The position numbers and the translations under genes were made by a program. A stretch of DNA of 64,000 nt from Streptomyces cavernae (GTDB lineage: Bacteria; Actinomycetota; Actinomycetes; Streptomycetales; Streptomycetaceae). The notes under the pieces were generated by a model, which was given only the letters and a program-made list of their open reading frames with translations, was not told where the DNA came from and did no database searches. How positions within the stretch are numbered: the first letter of the stretch is position 1; every line of letters starts with the position of its first letter. Location: contig NZ_ML137712.1 of assembly GCF_004023625.1 (NCBI RefSeq), positions 1 to 64,000 of the forward strand, in the 5' to 3' direction. Shown here piece by piece: positions 1 to 7,320 of this stretch.

Positions 1-68
1 GCCAACTGGGGCCGGGTCAGGGGCGGAACGGACACATCGAAAACCACGGCCTGCGACTCGGAAGACAC
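1..68 (-). CDS. possible 5' end of an unidentified gene running off the left edge
   Basis: Reading leftward from a GTG at 66-68 gives an uninterrupted frame to the window edge beginning (M)SSESQAVVFDVSV. Third positions are mostly G or C, and a GAGG lies about 8 bases upstream of the GTG. Only 22 codons are visible and I recognise no family. A competing plus-strand frame ends at a TGA at 88-90, so the assignment is weak. If real, it would be transcribed in the same direction as the SDR gene to its right, separated by the palindromic element. Confidence 0.25.
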   Translation of the reverse strand, partial: MSSESQAVVFDVSVPPLTRPQL

Positions 69-125
69 ACCAACAGCCTCACACCACTGACGCTCCTGCA
101 CCCACAGAACTAACGAAAAACTCAG

Positions 126-292
126 TAGGGCGTGTTTCGAAAGTCCTGTGCGGTGCCCGCGGGGTCCGGTGCGTGCCCTCGGCGTGCCGGACGAAAGCCC
201 TCGTACTGGACGTACTTGGGCTTTCGGCCGGTGCGGCGAGAGTGCGTGCCGGGCGCCGTGGGTGCTGTGCGGGACTTTCGAAACACCCCCTA
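126..292. repeat. 167-bp imperfect palindrome (MITE-like element or terminator)
   Basis: The ends are near-perfect inverted repeats: tagggcgtgtttcgaaagt at the left and the complement of tagggggtgtttcgaaagt at the right, continuing one base into cc. The arms continue inward for about 75 bp to a small loop near gtactggacgtac. Most mismatches between arms are C/T or A/G changes that keep G-U pairing in RNA. The right tip supplies the TAG stop codon of the SDR gene (290-292). It may be a small non-autonomous mobile element, a strong terminator, or both. No transposase is present. Confidence 0.75.
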
Positions 293-1072
293 GAGCGGTG
301 TGACGTACGCCCCCGAGATTCCGCCGTCCACCAGGAAGTCGGTGGCGTTCACGAACGAGGAGTCGTCGCTGGCGAGGAACGCGACCGCGGCCGCGATCTC
401 GTCGGCCTCGGCGAACCGTCCGAGCGGGATGTGCACGAGCCGGCGGGCGGCACGCTCCGGGTCCTTGGCGAACAGCTCCTGCAGCAGCGGGGTGTTGACC
501 GGTCCCGGGCACAGCGCGTTGACGCGGATGCCCTCCCGGGCGAACTGCACGCCCAGTTCGCGGGACATGGCGAGCACTCCGCCCTTGGAGGCGGTGTAGG
601 AGATCTGCGAGGTCGCCGCGCCCATCCGGGCCACGAACGAGGCGGTGTTGATGATGGAGCCCTTGCCCTGGCGCCGCATGTAGGGGATGGCGGCCTTGCA
701 GCACAGGTAGACGGAGGTGAGGTTGACCTCCTGGACCCGTTTCCAGGCCTCGAGGCCGGTCTCCAGGATCGAGTCGTCGTCGGGCGGTGAGATGCCGGCG
801 TTGTTGAAGGCGATGTCGACGGAGCCGTAGGTGTCGTACGCGGTCTTGAAGAGCGCATCGACCTGCTCGGCGTCGGTGACGTCGACCTTCACGAAGATCC
901 CGCCGAGTTCGTCGGCGGCGGCCTTGCCCCGGGTCTCGTCGACGTCGCCGCAGACGACGTGGGCGCCCTCGGAGGCGAGCCGCCGTGCGGTGGCGAGGCC
1001 GATGCCGCTGCCGGCACCGGTGATGACGGCGGTGCGGCCGACCAGGCGGCGGCAGATGGTGTCGTCGGTCAT
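290..1072 (-). CDS. short-chain dehydrogenase/reductase (SDR family)
   Basis: A 260-residue classical SDR using NAD(P). Visible motifs are the Rossmann TGAGSGIG at residues 18-25, NNAG at 90-93, a Ser near 145, and the catalytic YTASK with Tyr159 and Lys163. Annotation pipelines would call it 3-oxoacyl-ACP reductase, but it starts 6 bp after the aldehyde dehydrogenase stop and is the last gene of the glnA4 operon. From this context I infer an alcohol dehydrogenase acting on gamma-glutamylethanolamide, giving the aldehyde used by its neighbour. The ribosome binding site is weak, consistent with translational coupling. The TAG stop is the tip of the palindrome at 126-292. The family is certain; the substrate is inference. 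Confidence 0.9.
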   Translation of the reverse strand: MTDDTICRRLVGRTAVITGAGSGIGLATARRLASEGAHVVCGDVDETRGKAAADELGGIFVKVDVTDAEQVDALFKTAYDTYGSVDIAFNNAGISPPDDDSILETGLEAWKRVQEVNLTSVYLCCKAAIPYMRRQGKGSIINTASFVARMGAATSQISYTASKGGVLAMSRELGVQFAREGIRVNALCPGPVNTPLLQELFAKDPERAARRLVHIPLGRFAEADEIAAAVAFLASDDSSFVNATDFLVDGGISGAYVTPL

Positions 1073-1078
1073 GGTGGC

Positions 1079-2464
1079 TCAGGCCTCCGTGCTGATGAAG
1101 ACGTTCTTGGTTTCGGTGAAGGCGGCGAGCGCTTCGGGGCCGAGTTCACGGCCGAGGCCCGACTGTTTGAAGCCGCCGAAGGGGGTCCAGTAGCGGACGC
1201 TGGAGTGGGAGTTGACGGACAGATTGCCCGCCCGGACGGCCCGCGAGACCCTCAGTGCCCGTCCGACGTCCCGTGTCCACAGGGAGCCGGCGAGGCCGTA
1301 GGGGGTGTCGTTGGCGAGCCGGACGGCGTCGGCCTCGTCCTCGAAGGGCAGCACGACGGCGACCGGTCCGAAGACCTCCTCGACGGCCACGCGCGCGTGC
1401 GGGTCGACGTCGGTGAGGACGGTGGGCGGGAACCAGAAACCGGGCCCCTCGGGGGCTGCCCCGCTGATGCCCTGCGCGTCGGCGGCCACGTACGAACGCA
1501 CGCGCTCCAGCTGGACCTTCGAGATCAGCGGGCCCATCGCCGTCTTCTCGTCGGCCGGGTCGCCGACGACGACGGACTCGATCGCGGGGGCGAGGAGTTC
1601 GAGGAACCGGTCGTGGACCGAGCGCTGGACGAGGATGCGGGTGCGGGCGCAGCAGTCCTGGCCGGAGTTGTCGAGGAAGGACATGGGGGCGGCCGCCGCG
1701 GCGGCCTCGAGGTCGGCGTCGGCGAAGACGATGTTCGGGCTCTTGCCGCCGAGTTCGAGGGTGACGCGCTTGAGGAGGGCCGAGCCCTTGGCCAGTACCT
1801 GCTTGCCGACGGCCGTCGATCCGGTGAAGACCACCTTGGCCACCCCGGGGTGCTCGACCAGGGCGTTTCCGGCCACCGGTCCAGCGCCGGGGAGCACTTG
1901 GAAGAGGTGCTCGGGCAGCCCCGCCTCCAGGGCGAGTTCGGCGAGCCGCAGGGCGGTGAGCGGGGTGGTCTCGGCGGGCTTGAGGATCACCGCGTTGCCG
2001 GCCGCGAGGGCGGGGGCGGTGCCCCAGGCCGCGATCGGCATCGGGAAGTTCCAGGGGGCGATGATGCCGACGACGCCGAGGGGTTCGAGGAAGGTGACGT
2101 CGATGCCGCCGGCCACGGGGATCTGGCGGCCGGAGAGCCGTTCCACTCCCCCGGCGGCGAAGTCCAGCAGATCCCGGACGTTGCCGGCCTCCCAGCGGGC
2201 GTTGCCGATGACGTGCCCGGCCTCGCGTACCTCCAGCAGGGCGAGTTCCTCGACGTGGTCGTCGACGACGGTGGCGAACCGGCGCAGCAGCCGGGCCCGG
2301 TCGCCCGGCGCGCGGGCGGCCCAGTCCGCCTGCGCCTTCGTGGCCCGTACGACGGCGGCGTCCACGTCCTGCGGGGAGGCGGCCGGGACGGTGGCGACGA
2401 CTTCCTCGGTGGCCGGATTGAGTACCTGGAGCTCGTGCTCTGAGGACAAGGAACGACCTTTCAC
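1079..2464 (-). CDS. NAD(P)-dependent aldehyde dehydrogenase
   Basis: A 461-residue ALDH-superfamily enzyme. It has the cofactor segment FTGSTAVG near 213-220, the general-base glutamate in LELGGKSPN (Glu237), and the catalytic cysteine in GQDCCAR (Cys271). The GTG start overlaps the glnA4 TGA by 4 bp (GTGA), so the two should be translationally coupled. In PuuABCD-like pathways the ALDH (PuuC) oxidises a gamma-glutamyl aldehyde to the acid. Here the likely substrate is the aldehyde from gamma-glutamylethanolamide, giving gamma-glutamylglycine. A downstream TTG preceded by AAAGG is a possible alternative start. The substrate is inferred from operon position. Confidence 0.9.
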   Translation of the reverse strand: MKGRSLSSEHELQVLNPATEEVVATVPAASPQDVDAAVVRATKAQADWAARAPGDRARLLRRFATVVDDHVEELALLEVREAGHVIGNARWEAGNVRDLLDFAAGGVERLSGRQIPVAGGIDVTFLEPLGVVGIIAPWNFPMPIAAWGTAPALAAGNAVILKPAETTPLTALRLAELALEAGLPEHLFQVLPGAGPVAGNALVEHPGVAKVVFTGSTAVGKQVLAKGSALLKRVTLELGGKSPNIVFADADLEAAAAAAPMSFLDNSGQDCCARTRILVQRSVHDRFLELLAPAIESVVVGDPADEKTAMGPLISKVQLERVRSYVAADAQGISGAAPEGPGFWFPPTVLTDVDPHARVAVEEVFGPVAVVLPFEDEADAVRLANDTPYGLAGSLWTRDVGRALRVSRAVRAGNLSVNSHSSVRYWTPFGGFKQSGLGRELGPEALAAFTETKNVFISTEA

Positions 2465-3831
2465 AGACGCTCGAAGGAGCGGCGCAGCTCCCAGTCGGTG
2501 ACCGCGGCGTCGAAGGCCTGCAGCTCGACTCGGGCCATGTTGCGGTAGTGCGCGACCACCTCGTCACCGAAGGCCGCCTTGGCGATGGGGCTGTTCTCCC
2601 AGAGCTCGGCGGCCTCCCGCAGGGTGGTGGGGACGTGCTCGTACTCGGCGGTGTAGGCGTTGCCGGCACACGGCTCGGGCAGTTCCAGCTTCTGCTCGAT
2701 GCCGTACAGCCCCGCGGCGACGAGACCGGCCACCGCGAGGTGCGGGTTGACGTCACCGCCGGGGAGCCGGTTCTCGAACCGCATGGAGCGGCCGTGGCCG
2801 ACGACGCGCAGGGCGCAGGTGCGGTTGTCGTATCCCCAGGCGACGGCGGTGGGGGCGAAGGAGCCGGGCTGGAAGCGCTTGTAGGAGTTGATGTTGGGCG
2901 CGTACAGGAGCGAGAAGTCGCGGAGGGCGGCCAGCTGTCCGGCGAGGAACTGGCGCATGATCTCGGACATGCCGCCGGGGTCCGTGGCGGAGCCGGCCAT
3001 GACGCTGCGGCCGCCCGTGTCCGCCAGCGAGAGGTGGATGTGGCAGGAGTTGCCCTCGCGTTCGTTGTACTTGGCCATGAAGGTGATCGAGACGCCTTCC
3101 TGGGCGGCGATCTCCTTGCTGCCGGTCTTGTAGATGGCGTGCTGGTCGCAGGTGACGAGGGCCTCGTCGTACTTGAACGCGATCTCGTGCTGGCCGGGGT
3201 TGCACTCGCCCTTGGCGGACTCGACGGTCAGCCCGGCACCCGCCATCTCGTTGCGGATGCGGCGCAGCAGGGGCTCGATGCGGCCGGTGCCGAGGACGGA
3301 GTAGTCGATGTTGTACTGGTTGGCGGGGGTCAGGTGGCGGTAGCCGGCGTCCCAGGCCTGTTCGTAGGTGTCGCGGAAGACGATGAACTCCAGCTCGGTG
3401 CCGACGTTGGCGGTGTAGCCGAGTTCGGCGAGGCGCTGAAGCTGACGGCGCAGGATCTGGCGGGGCGCGGCGACGACCGGTGAGCCGTCGTTCCAGGCGA
3501 GGTCGGCGATCAGCATGGCCGTACCCTCGTTCCAGGGCAGTCTGCGCAGTGTGCTGAGGTCGGGGTGCATGGCGAAGTCGCCGTAGCCCCGGTCCCAGGA
3601 GGACATCTCGTATCCGTCGACGGTGTTCATGTCGGTGTCGACGGCGAGAAGGTAGTTGCAGCCCTCGGTGCCGTGGTGCAGGACCTCGTCGAGGAAGAAG
3701 CGCGCGGCGAACCGCTTGCCCTGGAGTCGGCCCTGCATGTCCGGGAAGGCGAGGACGACGGTGTCGATCTCGCCGCCCGCGACGAGGGCGTGCAGCTCCT
3801 CGACGCTGAGGGGCGGGGTGCGGTCTGCCAC
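2461..3831 (-). CDS. glnA4: glutamine synthetase-like gamma-glutamylethanolamide synthetase
   Basis: A 456-residue GS-type ligase. The GTG start at 3831 has an AGGAGG 6 bp upstream; an upstream in-frame ATG would enter the divergent regulator. Visible GS motifs are GTELEF (metal-binding Glu146 and Glu148), CNPGQHE, the histidine in GNSCHIHLSL, NSYKRF and the Arg-containing ENRLPGGDVNPH. It sits beside a GntR-type repressor, an ALDH and a C26 hydrolase, as in the S. coelicolor SCO1613 locus. There GlnA4 is reported to ligate glutamate to ethanolamine using ATP as the first step of ethanolamine use, and is repressed by EpuRI. It is unlikely to be a housekeeping GlnA. Assignment to GlnA4 rests on neighbourhood and recalled orthology; the family is clear. 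Confidence 0.85.
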   Translation of the reverse strand: MADRTPPLSVEELHALVAGGEIDTVVLAFPDMQGRLQGKRFAARFFLDEVLHHGTEGCNYLLAVDTDMNTVDGYEMSSWDRGYGDFAMHPDLSTLRRLPWNEGTAMLIADLAWNDGSPVVAAPRQILRRQLQRLAELGYTANVGTELEFIVFRDTYEQAWDAGYRHLTPANQYNIDYSVLGTGRIEPLLRRIRNEMAGAGLTVESAKGECNPGQHEIAFKYDEALVTCDQHAIYKTGSKEIAAQEGVSITFMAKYNEREGNSCHIHLSLADTGGRSVMAGSATDPGGMSEIMRQFLAGQLAALRDFSLLYAPNINSYKRFQPGSFAPTAVAWGYDNRTCALRVVGHGRSMRFENRLPGGDVNPHLAVAGLVAAGLYGIEQKLELPEPCAGNAYTAEYEHVPTTLREAAELWENSPIAKAAFGDEVVAHYRNMARVELQAFDAAVTDWELRRSFERL

Positions 3832-3907
3832 GGAGGGCCTCCTTGGGTCAGCCGAGGGCCTTAAGGTATTGCCGAGGACCATTGCTTGGGAAGGGGACGC
3901 GGCCAGA
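3832..3907. promoter_or_regulatory. divergent glnA4/epuRI promoter-operator with spaced direct repeat
   Basis: The 76-bp gap between the divergent starts must hold both promoters. It contains gccgagggcc at 3851-3860 and gccgaggacc at 3871-3880. The two copies are exactly 20 bp apart, about two helical turns, and flank the palindrome ccttaagg (3859-3866). This arrangement suits a dimeric GntR repressor such as EpuRI. Binding is not demonstrable from sequence alone. Confidence 0.5.
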
Positions 3908-4633
3908 ATGTCGCAGGCGGAGGATTCTCTGGCGCCGGTCTTGCGGCCGGTGCGGGCCGGCAACGGCTTCGAGGAGGCTCTGGAGCAGATCCTCCAAGTC
4001 GTACGGCTGGGCCTGGTGCCCGCGGGAGAGCGGCTGCCCGCCGAGCGGGACCTGGCGGAGCGGCTCGGCATCAGCCGAGTGACGCTGCGCGAAGTGCTCA
4101 AGGTGCTGCAGGACCAGGGGCTTGTCGAGTCGCGGCGCGGGCGCTACGGCGGCACGTTCGTGCTGTCGCGCGCCGAGGCGCAGGGCGAGGACGAGTTGCG
4201 GCGGCGGAGCGGCGAGACCGACATCGAGGACGTGCTGCGCTTCCGTGAGGTGCTGGAGGTGGGGGCGGCGGGGCTGTGCGCGGCGCACGGCCTGGACCGG
4301 GAGCAGACCGTTCGGCTGAGGGAGGCGCTCGCCCGCACCCGGGACGCGCCGCTGGCCGACTACCGGCGGCTGGACACGCTGCTGCACCTCACGCTCGCGG
4401 AACTGTCCGGCTCGCCGACGCTGACGGCGCAGTACGCGGCCGTCCGCGCGGCCGTGAACGACCTGCTGGACTGCATCCCGCTGCTGGTGCGCAATCTCGA
4501 GCACTCGCAGCGGCAGCACGCCGCGCTGGTGGAGGCGGTGCTGGACGGGGACGCGGACGGCGCGCGGGAGATCATGCGGGAGCACTGCGCGGGGACGGCG
4601 GCGCTGCTGCGGGGCTTTCTGGGGCGGCCCTGA
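3908..4633 (+). CDS. epuRI: GntR/FadR-subfamily transcriptional repressor EpuRI
   Basis: A 241-residue regulator with an N-terminal winged helix-turn-helix (about residues 20-85, including AERLGISRVTLREVLKVLQ) and a C-terminal FCD all-helical ligand domain (about 100-230). The FCD domain has the acidic and histidine residues typical of the metal or carboxylate pocket (RFREVLE, HLTLAELSG, EHSQRQHAALV). The ATG at 3908 follows AAGGGG. It is divergent from glnA4 by 76 bp. In S. coelicolor the gene in this position (SCO1614) is reported to repress glnA4 in response to ethanolamine. The C26 hydrolase follows on the same strand after a repeat-filled gap. Confidence 0.85.
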   Translation: MSQAEDSLAPVLRPVRAGNGFEEALEQILQVVRLGLVPAGERLPAERDLAERLGISRVTLREVLKVLQDQGLVESRRGRYGGTFVLSRAEAQGEDELRRRSGETDIEDVLRFREVLEVGAAGLCAAHGLDREQTVRLREALARTRDAPLADYRRLDTLLHLTLAELSGSPTLTAQYAAVRAAVNDLLDCIPLLVRNLEHSQRQHAALVEAVLDGDADGAREIMREHCAGTAALLRGFLGRP

Positions 4634-4637
4634 GCAG

Positions 4638-4711
4638 GGCCTGAAACGGGCTTGAAACGGCCCGAGCCGGGCTTGAAACGAGCTTGAGCCGGGCATGAGA
4701 CGGGCTTGCTT
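4638..4711. repeat. 11-bp degenerate tandem repeat downstream of epuRI
   Basis: About seven units of the type ggcttgaaacg run head to tail (ggcctgaaacg, ggcttgaaacg, a 10-bp gcccgagccg, ggcttgaaacg, agcttgagccg, ggcatgagacg, ggcttgctttg). The period is close to one helical turn. The array fills most of the space before the hydrolase promoter. There is no open reading frame or stable single hairpin. Confidence 0.65.
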
Positions 4712-4735
4712 TGTCCGCACCGGCACACAAAGGTA

Positions 4736-4748
4736 TGGACTCAGTCCA
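4736..4748. promoter_or_regulatory. 13-bp palindrome upstream of the C26 hydrolase
   Basis: tggactcagtcca is a perfect palindrome around one central base, 43 bp upstream of the hydrolase GTG. It sits where an operator would lie. It does not resemble the repeats in the glnA4/epuRI gap, so control by EpuRI is only a guess. Confidence 0.4.
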
Positions 4749-4790
4749 ATGTTGGGTCATGATCGGGTCGACTGGGCGAGGGAGAGCACT

Positions 4791-5477
4791 GTGAGCAGGC
4801 CGCTGATCGGGGTCACCACCTATCTGGCGTCCGCGGCGCGCTGGGGCGTGTGGGAGCTGGACGCGGCACTGCTGCCGGTCGGCTATCCGCGGCTCGTGCA
4901 GGGCGCGGGCGGGCTGGCGCTGATGCTGCCGCCGGACGACCCCTCGCGCGCCGCCGCGATGGTGGCCGAGCTGGACGGCCTGGTGATCGCGGGCGGGCCC
5001 GATGTGGAGCCCGTGCGGTACGGGGCCGAGGCCGAGCCGCGGACGGGGCCACCGGCCCGGGAGCGGGACGCCTGGGAACTGGCGCTGATCGAGGCCGCGC
5101 TCGCCTCCGGAACGCCGCTGCTGGGCATCTGCCGCGGTATGCAGCTGCTGAACGTGGCCCTGGGCGGGACACTCGTGCAGCACATCGACGGCCATGTGAA
5201 GGACACCGGGGTCTTCGGACGGCACACGGTGACACCCGTGCCGGGCACGCGGTACGCGTCCGTCGTGGCGGAGGAGTCCGCCGTGCCGACCTATCACCAT
5301 CAGGCGGTGGACCGGCTGGGTACCGGCCTGGTGGCGTCGGCGCACGCCGACGACGGCACCGTGGAGGCGGTGGAACTCCCCGGTTCCGCCTGGGTGTTGG
5401 GGGTGCAGTGGCACCCCGAGATGGGTACGGACCTGCGCGTGATGGAGTCCCTGGTCCGGGCGGCCGCCGGGCGCTAG
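4791..5477 (+). CDS. class C26 gamma-glutamyl hydrolase (PuuD-like)
   Basis: A 228-residue class I glutamine-amidotransferase-fold hydrolase. The nucleophile is Cys114 in GICRGMQLLN and the catalytic His208 and Glu210 lie in VQWHPEM. The nearest known relative is PuuD, which cleaves gamma-glutamyl-GABA. In this cluster it probably releases glutamate from the gamma-glutamyl intermediate, likely giving glycine from gamma-glutamylglycine. The GTG at 4791 follows GGAGAG with ordinary spacing. An upstream in-frame ATG at 4695 would add low-complexity residues encoded by the 11-bp repeats and is rejected. The TAG stop lies in an inverted repeat shared with the convergent gene. Confidence 0.88.
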   Translation: MSRPLIGVTTYLASAARWGVWELDAALLPVGYPRLVQGAGGLALMLPPDDPSRAAAMVAELDGLVIAGGPDVEPVRYGAEAEPRTGPPARERDAWELALIEAALASGTPLLGICRGMQLLNVALGGTLVQHIDGHVKDTGVFGRHTVTPVPGTRYASVVAEESAVPTYHHQAVDRLGTGLVASAHADDGTVEAVELPGSAWVLGVQWHPEMGTDLRVMESLVRAAAGR

Positions 5478-5663
5478 TGCCCCGACAGGCAACGTTGCCC
5501 ATCCATGCGCTGGAGGGCAAAGGCTCCTCTCCCTGCCGGGGCACCAAAAGGCAGACGCTCCCTGCCGGGGCGCCAGAGGGCAGACGCTCCCTGTCGGGGC
5601 AGCAGAGGGCAACCCCTCCCTGCCGGACGCCAGACAACGACACGTTCCCTGCCGGGGCACTAG
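5474..5663. repeat. 29-bp tandem repeat array bracketed by an inverted repeat
   Basis: The motif ctg(c/t)cgg recurs at 5533, 5562, 5591, 5620 and 5649, an exact 29-bp period, with a degenerate copy before 5533. The ends form an inverted repeat: gctagtgccccg at 5474-5485 pairs with cggggcactagc at 5653-5664. Both convergent genes use TAG stops inside these arms (5475-5477 and 5660-5662). The outer arms look like a bidirectional terminator whose loop has been filled by repeat expansion. The 29-bp unit is not a multiple of 3, so it is not coding. Confidence 0.8.
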
Positions 5664-6379
5664 CTCCGGGACGCGGCCTCCCTCAGGGCCGCGCCGAGCG
5701 CCAGGGGCGCCTCCGCCAAGGACGGGCCGTACCAGGTGAGATGGCGGCCGCTCACCAGGGCGCAGGGGGCCGTGAACGACTCGGGGCCGTCGTCGGGGGC
5801 GAACCGGTACGGCTCGTCGGGCAGCACCACGAGGTCCACGTCCGGCAGTTCACCGAGGGCGATCCGCGGATAGCGTTCGGTGTGCGTCGCGTACACGTTG
5901 TCCACGCCGAGCCGGGCCAGTACGTCGCCCGCGAACGTGTCCCGGCCGAGCGCCATCCACGGCCGCCGCCAGATCGGCACGACGGCGCGGACCCGCTGCC
6001 CGGGCGCGGGCAGCGCGGCCCATGCCGCCTCCGCCTGCGCCAGCCACGCCGGACGCCCCGGGACACCGCACGCGGCGAGCACCCTGGCCAGTTCGGTGAA
6101 CGCCTGCGGCAGATCGCGGACTTCGGTCACCAGCACCTCGAGCCCCGCCTCGCGCAGGGCGGTCAGATCGGGCTCCCGGTTCTCCTCCTCGTTGGCGACC
6201 ACCAGATCGGGGGCCAACTCGACGATCCGGTCCACCGCGGGGTTCTTCGTGCCTCCGATCCGCACGACGTCCAGGTCCGCCGGGTGGGTGCACCAGTCGG
6301 TGGCGCCGGCCAGCGCACCGGGCGCCGACACGGCGATCGCCTCCGTCAACGAGGGCACGAGTGAGACAACGCGCTTCAC
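5660..6379 (-). CDS. cytosolic BtuF-like metal-receptor-fold protein
   Basis: A 239-residue protein of the ABC substrate-binding fold with a helical backbone (BtuF/TroA type). It begins (M)KRVVSLVPSLTEA without any signal peptide or lipobox, so it stays in the cytoplasm and is not a transporter receptor. Conserved family segments include VGGTKNP-like RIGGTKNPAVDRI, DLVVANEEENR and WRRPWMALGRDTFAGD. No ABC permease or ATPase is nearby. I chose the GTG at 6379 over a TTG at 6388 because TATCTT lies 7 bases upstream, which would give a leaderless mRNA. The function is unknown. Confidence 0.75.
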   Translation of the reverse strand: MKRVVSLVPSLTEAIAVSAPGALAGATDWCTHPADLDVVRIGGTKNPAVDRIVELAPDLVVANEEENREPDLTALREAGLEVLVTEVRDLPQAFTELARVLAACGVPGRPAWLAQAEAAWAALPAPGQRVRAVVPIWRRPWMALGRDTFAGDVLARLGVDNVYATHTERYPRIALGELPDVDLVVLPDEPYRFAPDDGPESFTAPCALVSGRHLTWYGPSLAEAPLALGAALREAASRS

Positions 6380-6424
6380 AACGGTCAAGATAGCCCGGCC
6401 GGCCAGGGACGGCCCCGGCCGGCC

Positions 6425-6991
6425 TCAGCGGCGCTGCTCCTCCACCGCGTCGATGTGGTCCGCGACCGCGACCACGATCACCCGGGTGTCCGGCTCGGTG
6501 GCCCGCCAGCGGTGCCGTACGCCGCCGCTCAGATGCATCGCGTCGCCACGGCCCAGCCGGTGTGCCCGGCCCTCCGCCTCGATCTCCACGGCGCCGTCGG
6601 CCACGTACAGCAACTCGTCGTTACGGTGCTGGAACTCGCGGCCGGCGTCGTGGTCACCGGTGAACTCCATGGCGTGCAACTGGTGGTGGCCGCGCACGAG
6701 GGGGCGCACCTGGGTATCAGGAGCACCCGGCAGTTCGTCGGGGGCGCGCACCACATCGACGCTTCGCGCCGGATCGGCCGCGGCGAGCAGTTCCACACAG
6801 GTGGTGCCGAGCGCGTCGGCGACCTTCTCCAGGGAGCGCATGCTCGGCCGGGCCCGCTCGTTCTCCACCTGGCTCAGGAACGGGACCGACAGCCCGCTGC
6901 GCTGCGCCACGACGGAGAGCGTGAGCTCCAGTGCCCGGCGCCGCCGCCGGACGGCCGCGCCCACCCGAAGGGTCTCTTTGCTGTCGTCCAT
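6425..6991 (-). CDS. XRE-family regulator with C-terminal cupin domain
   Basis: A 188-residue two-domain regulator. The helix-turn-helix is at about 9-63 (LSVVAQRSGLSVPFLSQVENE). The cupin beta-barrel is at about 105-182 (HRNDELLYVADGAVEIEAEGR, HLSGGVRHRWRA). The cupin histidines suggest sensing of a small ligand or metal. Family members often control amino-acid or polyamine catabolism or export genes. The ATG has GGAGGG about 10 bp upstream. It is divergent from the exonuclease gene by about 330 bp and 45 bp from the BtuF-like gene, which may be co-transcribed. No target is evident. Confidence 0.85.
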   Translation of the reverse strand: MDDSKETLRVGAAVRRRRRALELTLSVVAQRSGLSVPFLSQVENERARPSMRSLEKVADALGTTCVELLAAADPARSVDVVRAPDELPGAPDTQVRPLVRGHHQLHAMEFTGDHDAGREFQHRNDELLYVADGAVEIEAEGRAHRLGRGDAMHLSGGVRHRWRATEPDTRVIVVAVADHIDAVEEQRR

Positions 6992-7320
6992 CGCTTCGGC
7001 TCCCTCCTGTGCTCGTGGGGTGACACTGCCGGCGCCGGTCCTGGATGTGATGCTCTCGAGGGTTTCTCTGCACCCTACGCATGTTCGGCAAACCGCTTCA
7101 TGCGCCTGTCACATCCCTGTAAAGAAGGGGTGCGATTCAGGACTTCACTGGCCGCGCCAGTACACCAACAGCACCGGCCCCTACGGAGCCGTACGCGACC
7201 GGGTGCCCCCTTATGGCGATGTGATTGACCGGATCTTTTTCGTGCGCGGCCGGAACACCGAAAAGGGCTGGGCCGCGGCCCGGACGGCGACTGTCAGTGG
7301 CGTGCGGCATGATGCGTGGC
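6992..7320. other. divergent intergenic region, XRE-cupin / exonuclease
   Basis: This 329-bp gap contains no convincing gene. It must hold the XRE-cupin promoter. At its right end it holds the PafBC-type promoter of the exonuclease (7291-7313). I saw no clear palindrome for XRE autoregulation. Confidence 0.6.
7291..7313 (+). promoter_or_regulatory. RecA-NDp/PafBC-type promoter of the 5'-3' exonuclease
   Basis: CTGTCAGTG (7291-7299), an 8-bp spacer beginning GC, then CATGAT (7308-7313). The consensus is TTGTCRGTG-N8-TANNNT, also written TTGTCAGTGGC-N6-TAGGGT. The upstream box has one mismatch and the -10 has one. Transcription should start near 7320-7321, exactly at the GTG start codon. Confidence 0.6.

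Noticed and set aside
5533..5660. CRISPR array with 29-bp repeats
   Set aside because: The copies are contiguous with no spacers and no cas genes. It is a tandem minisatellite.
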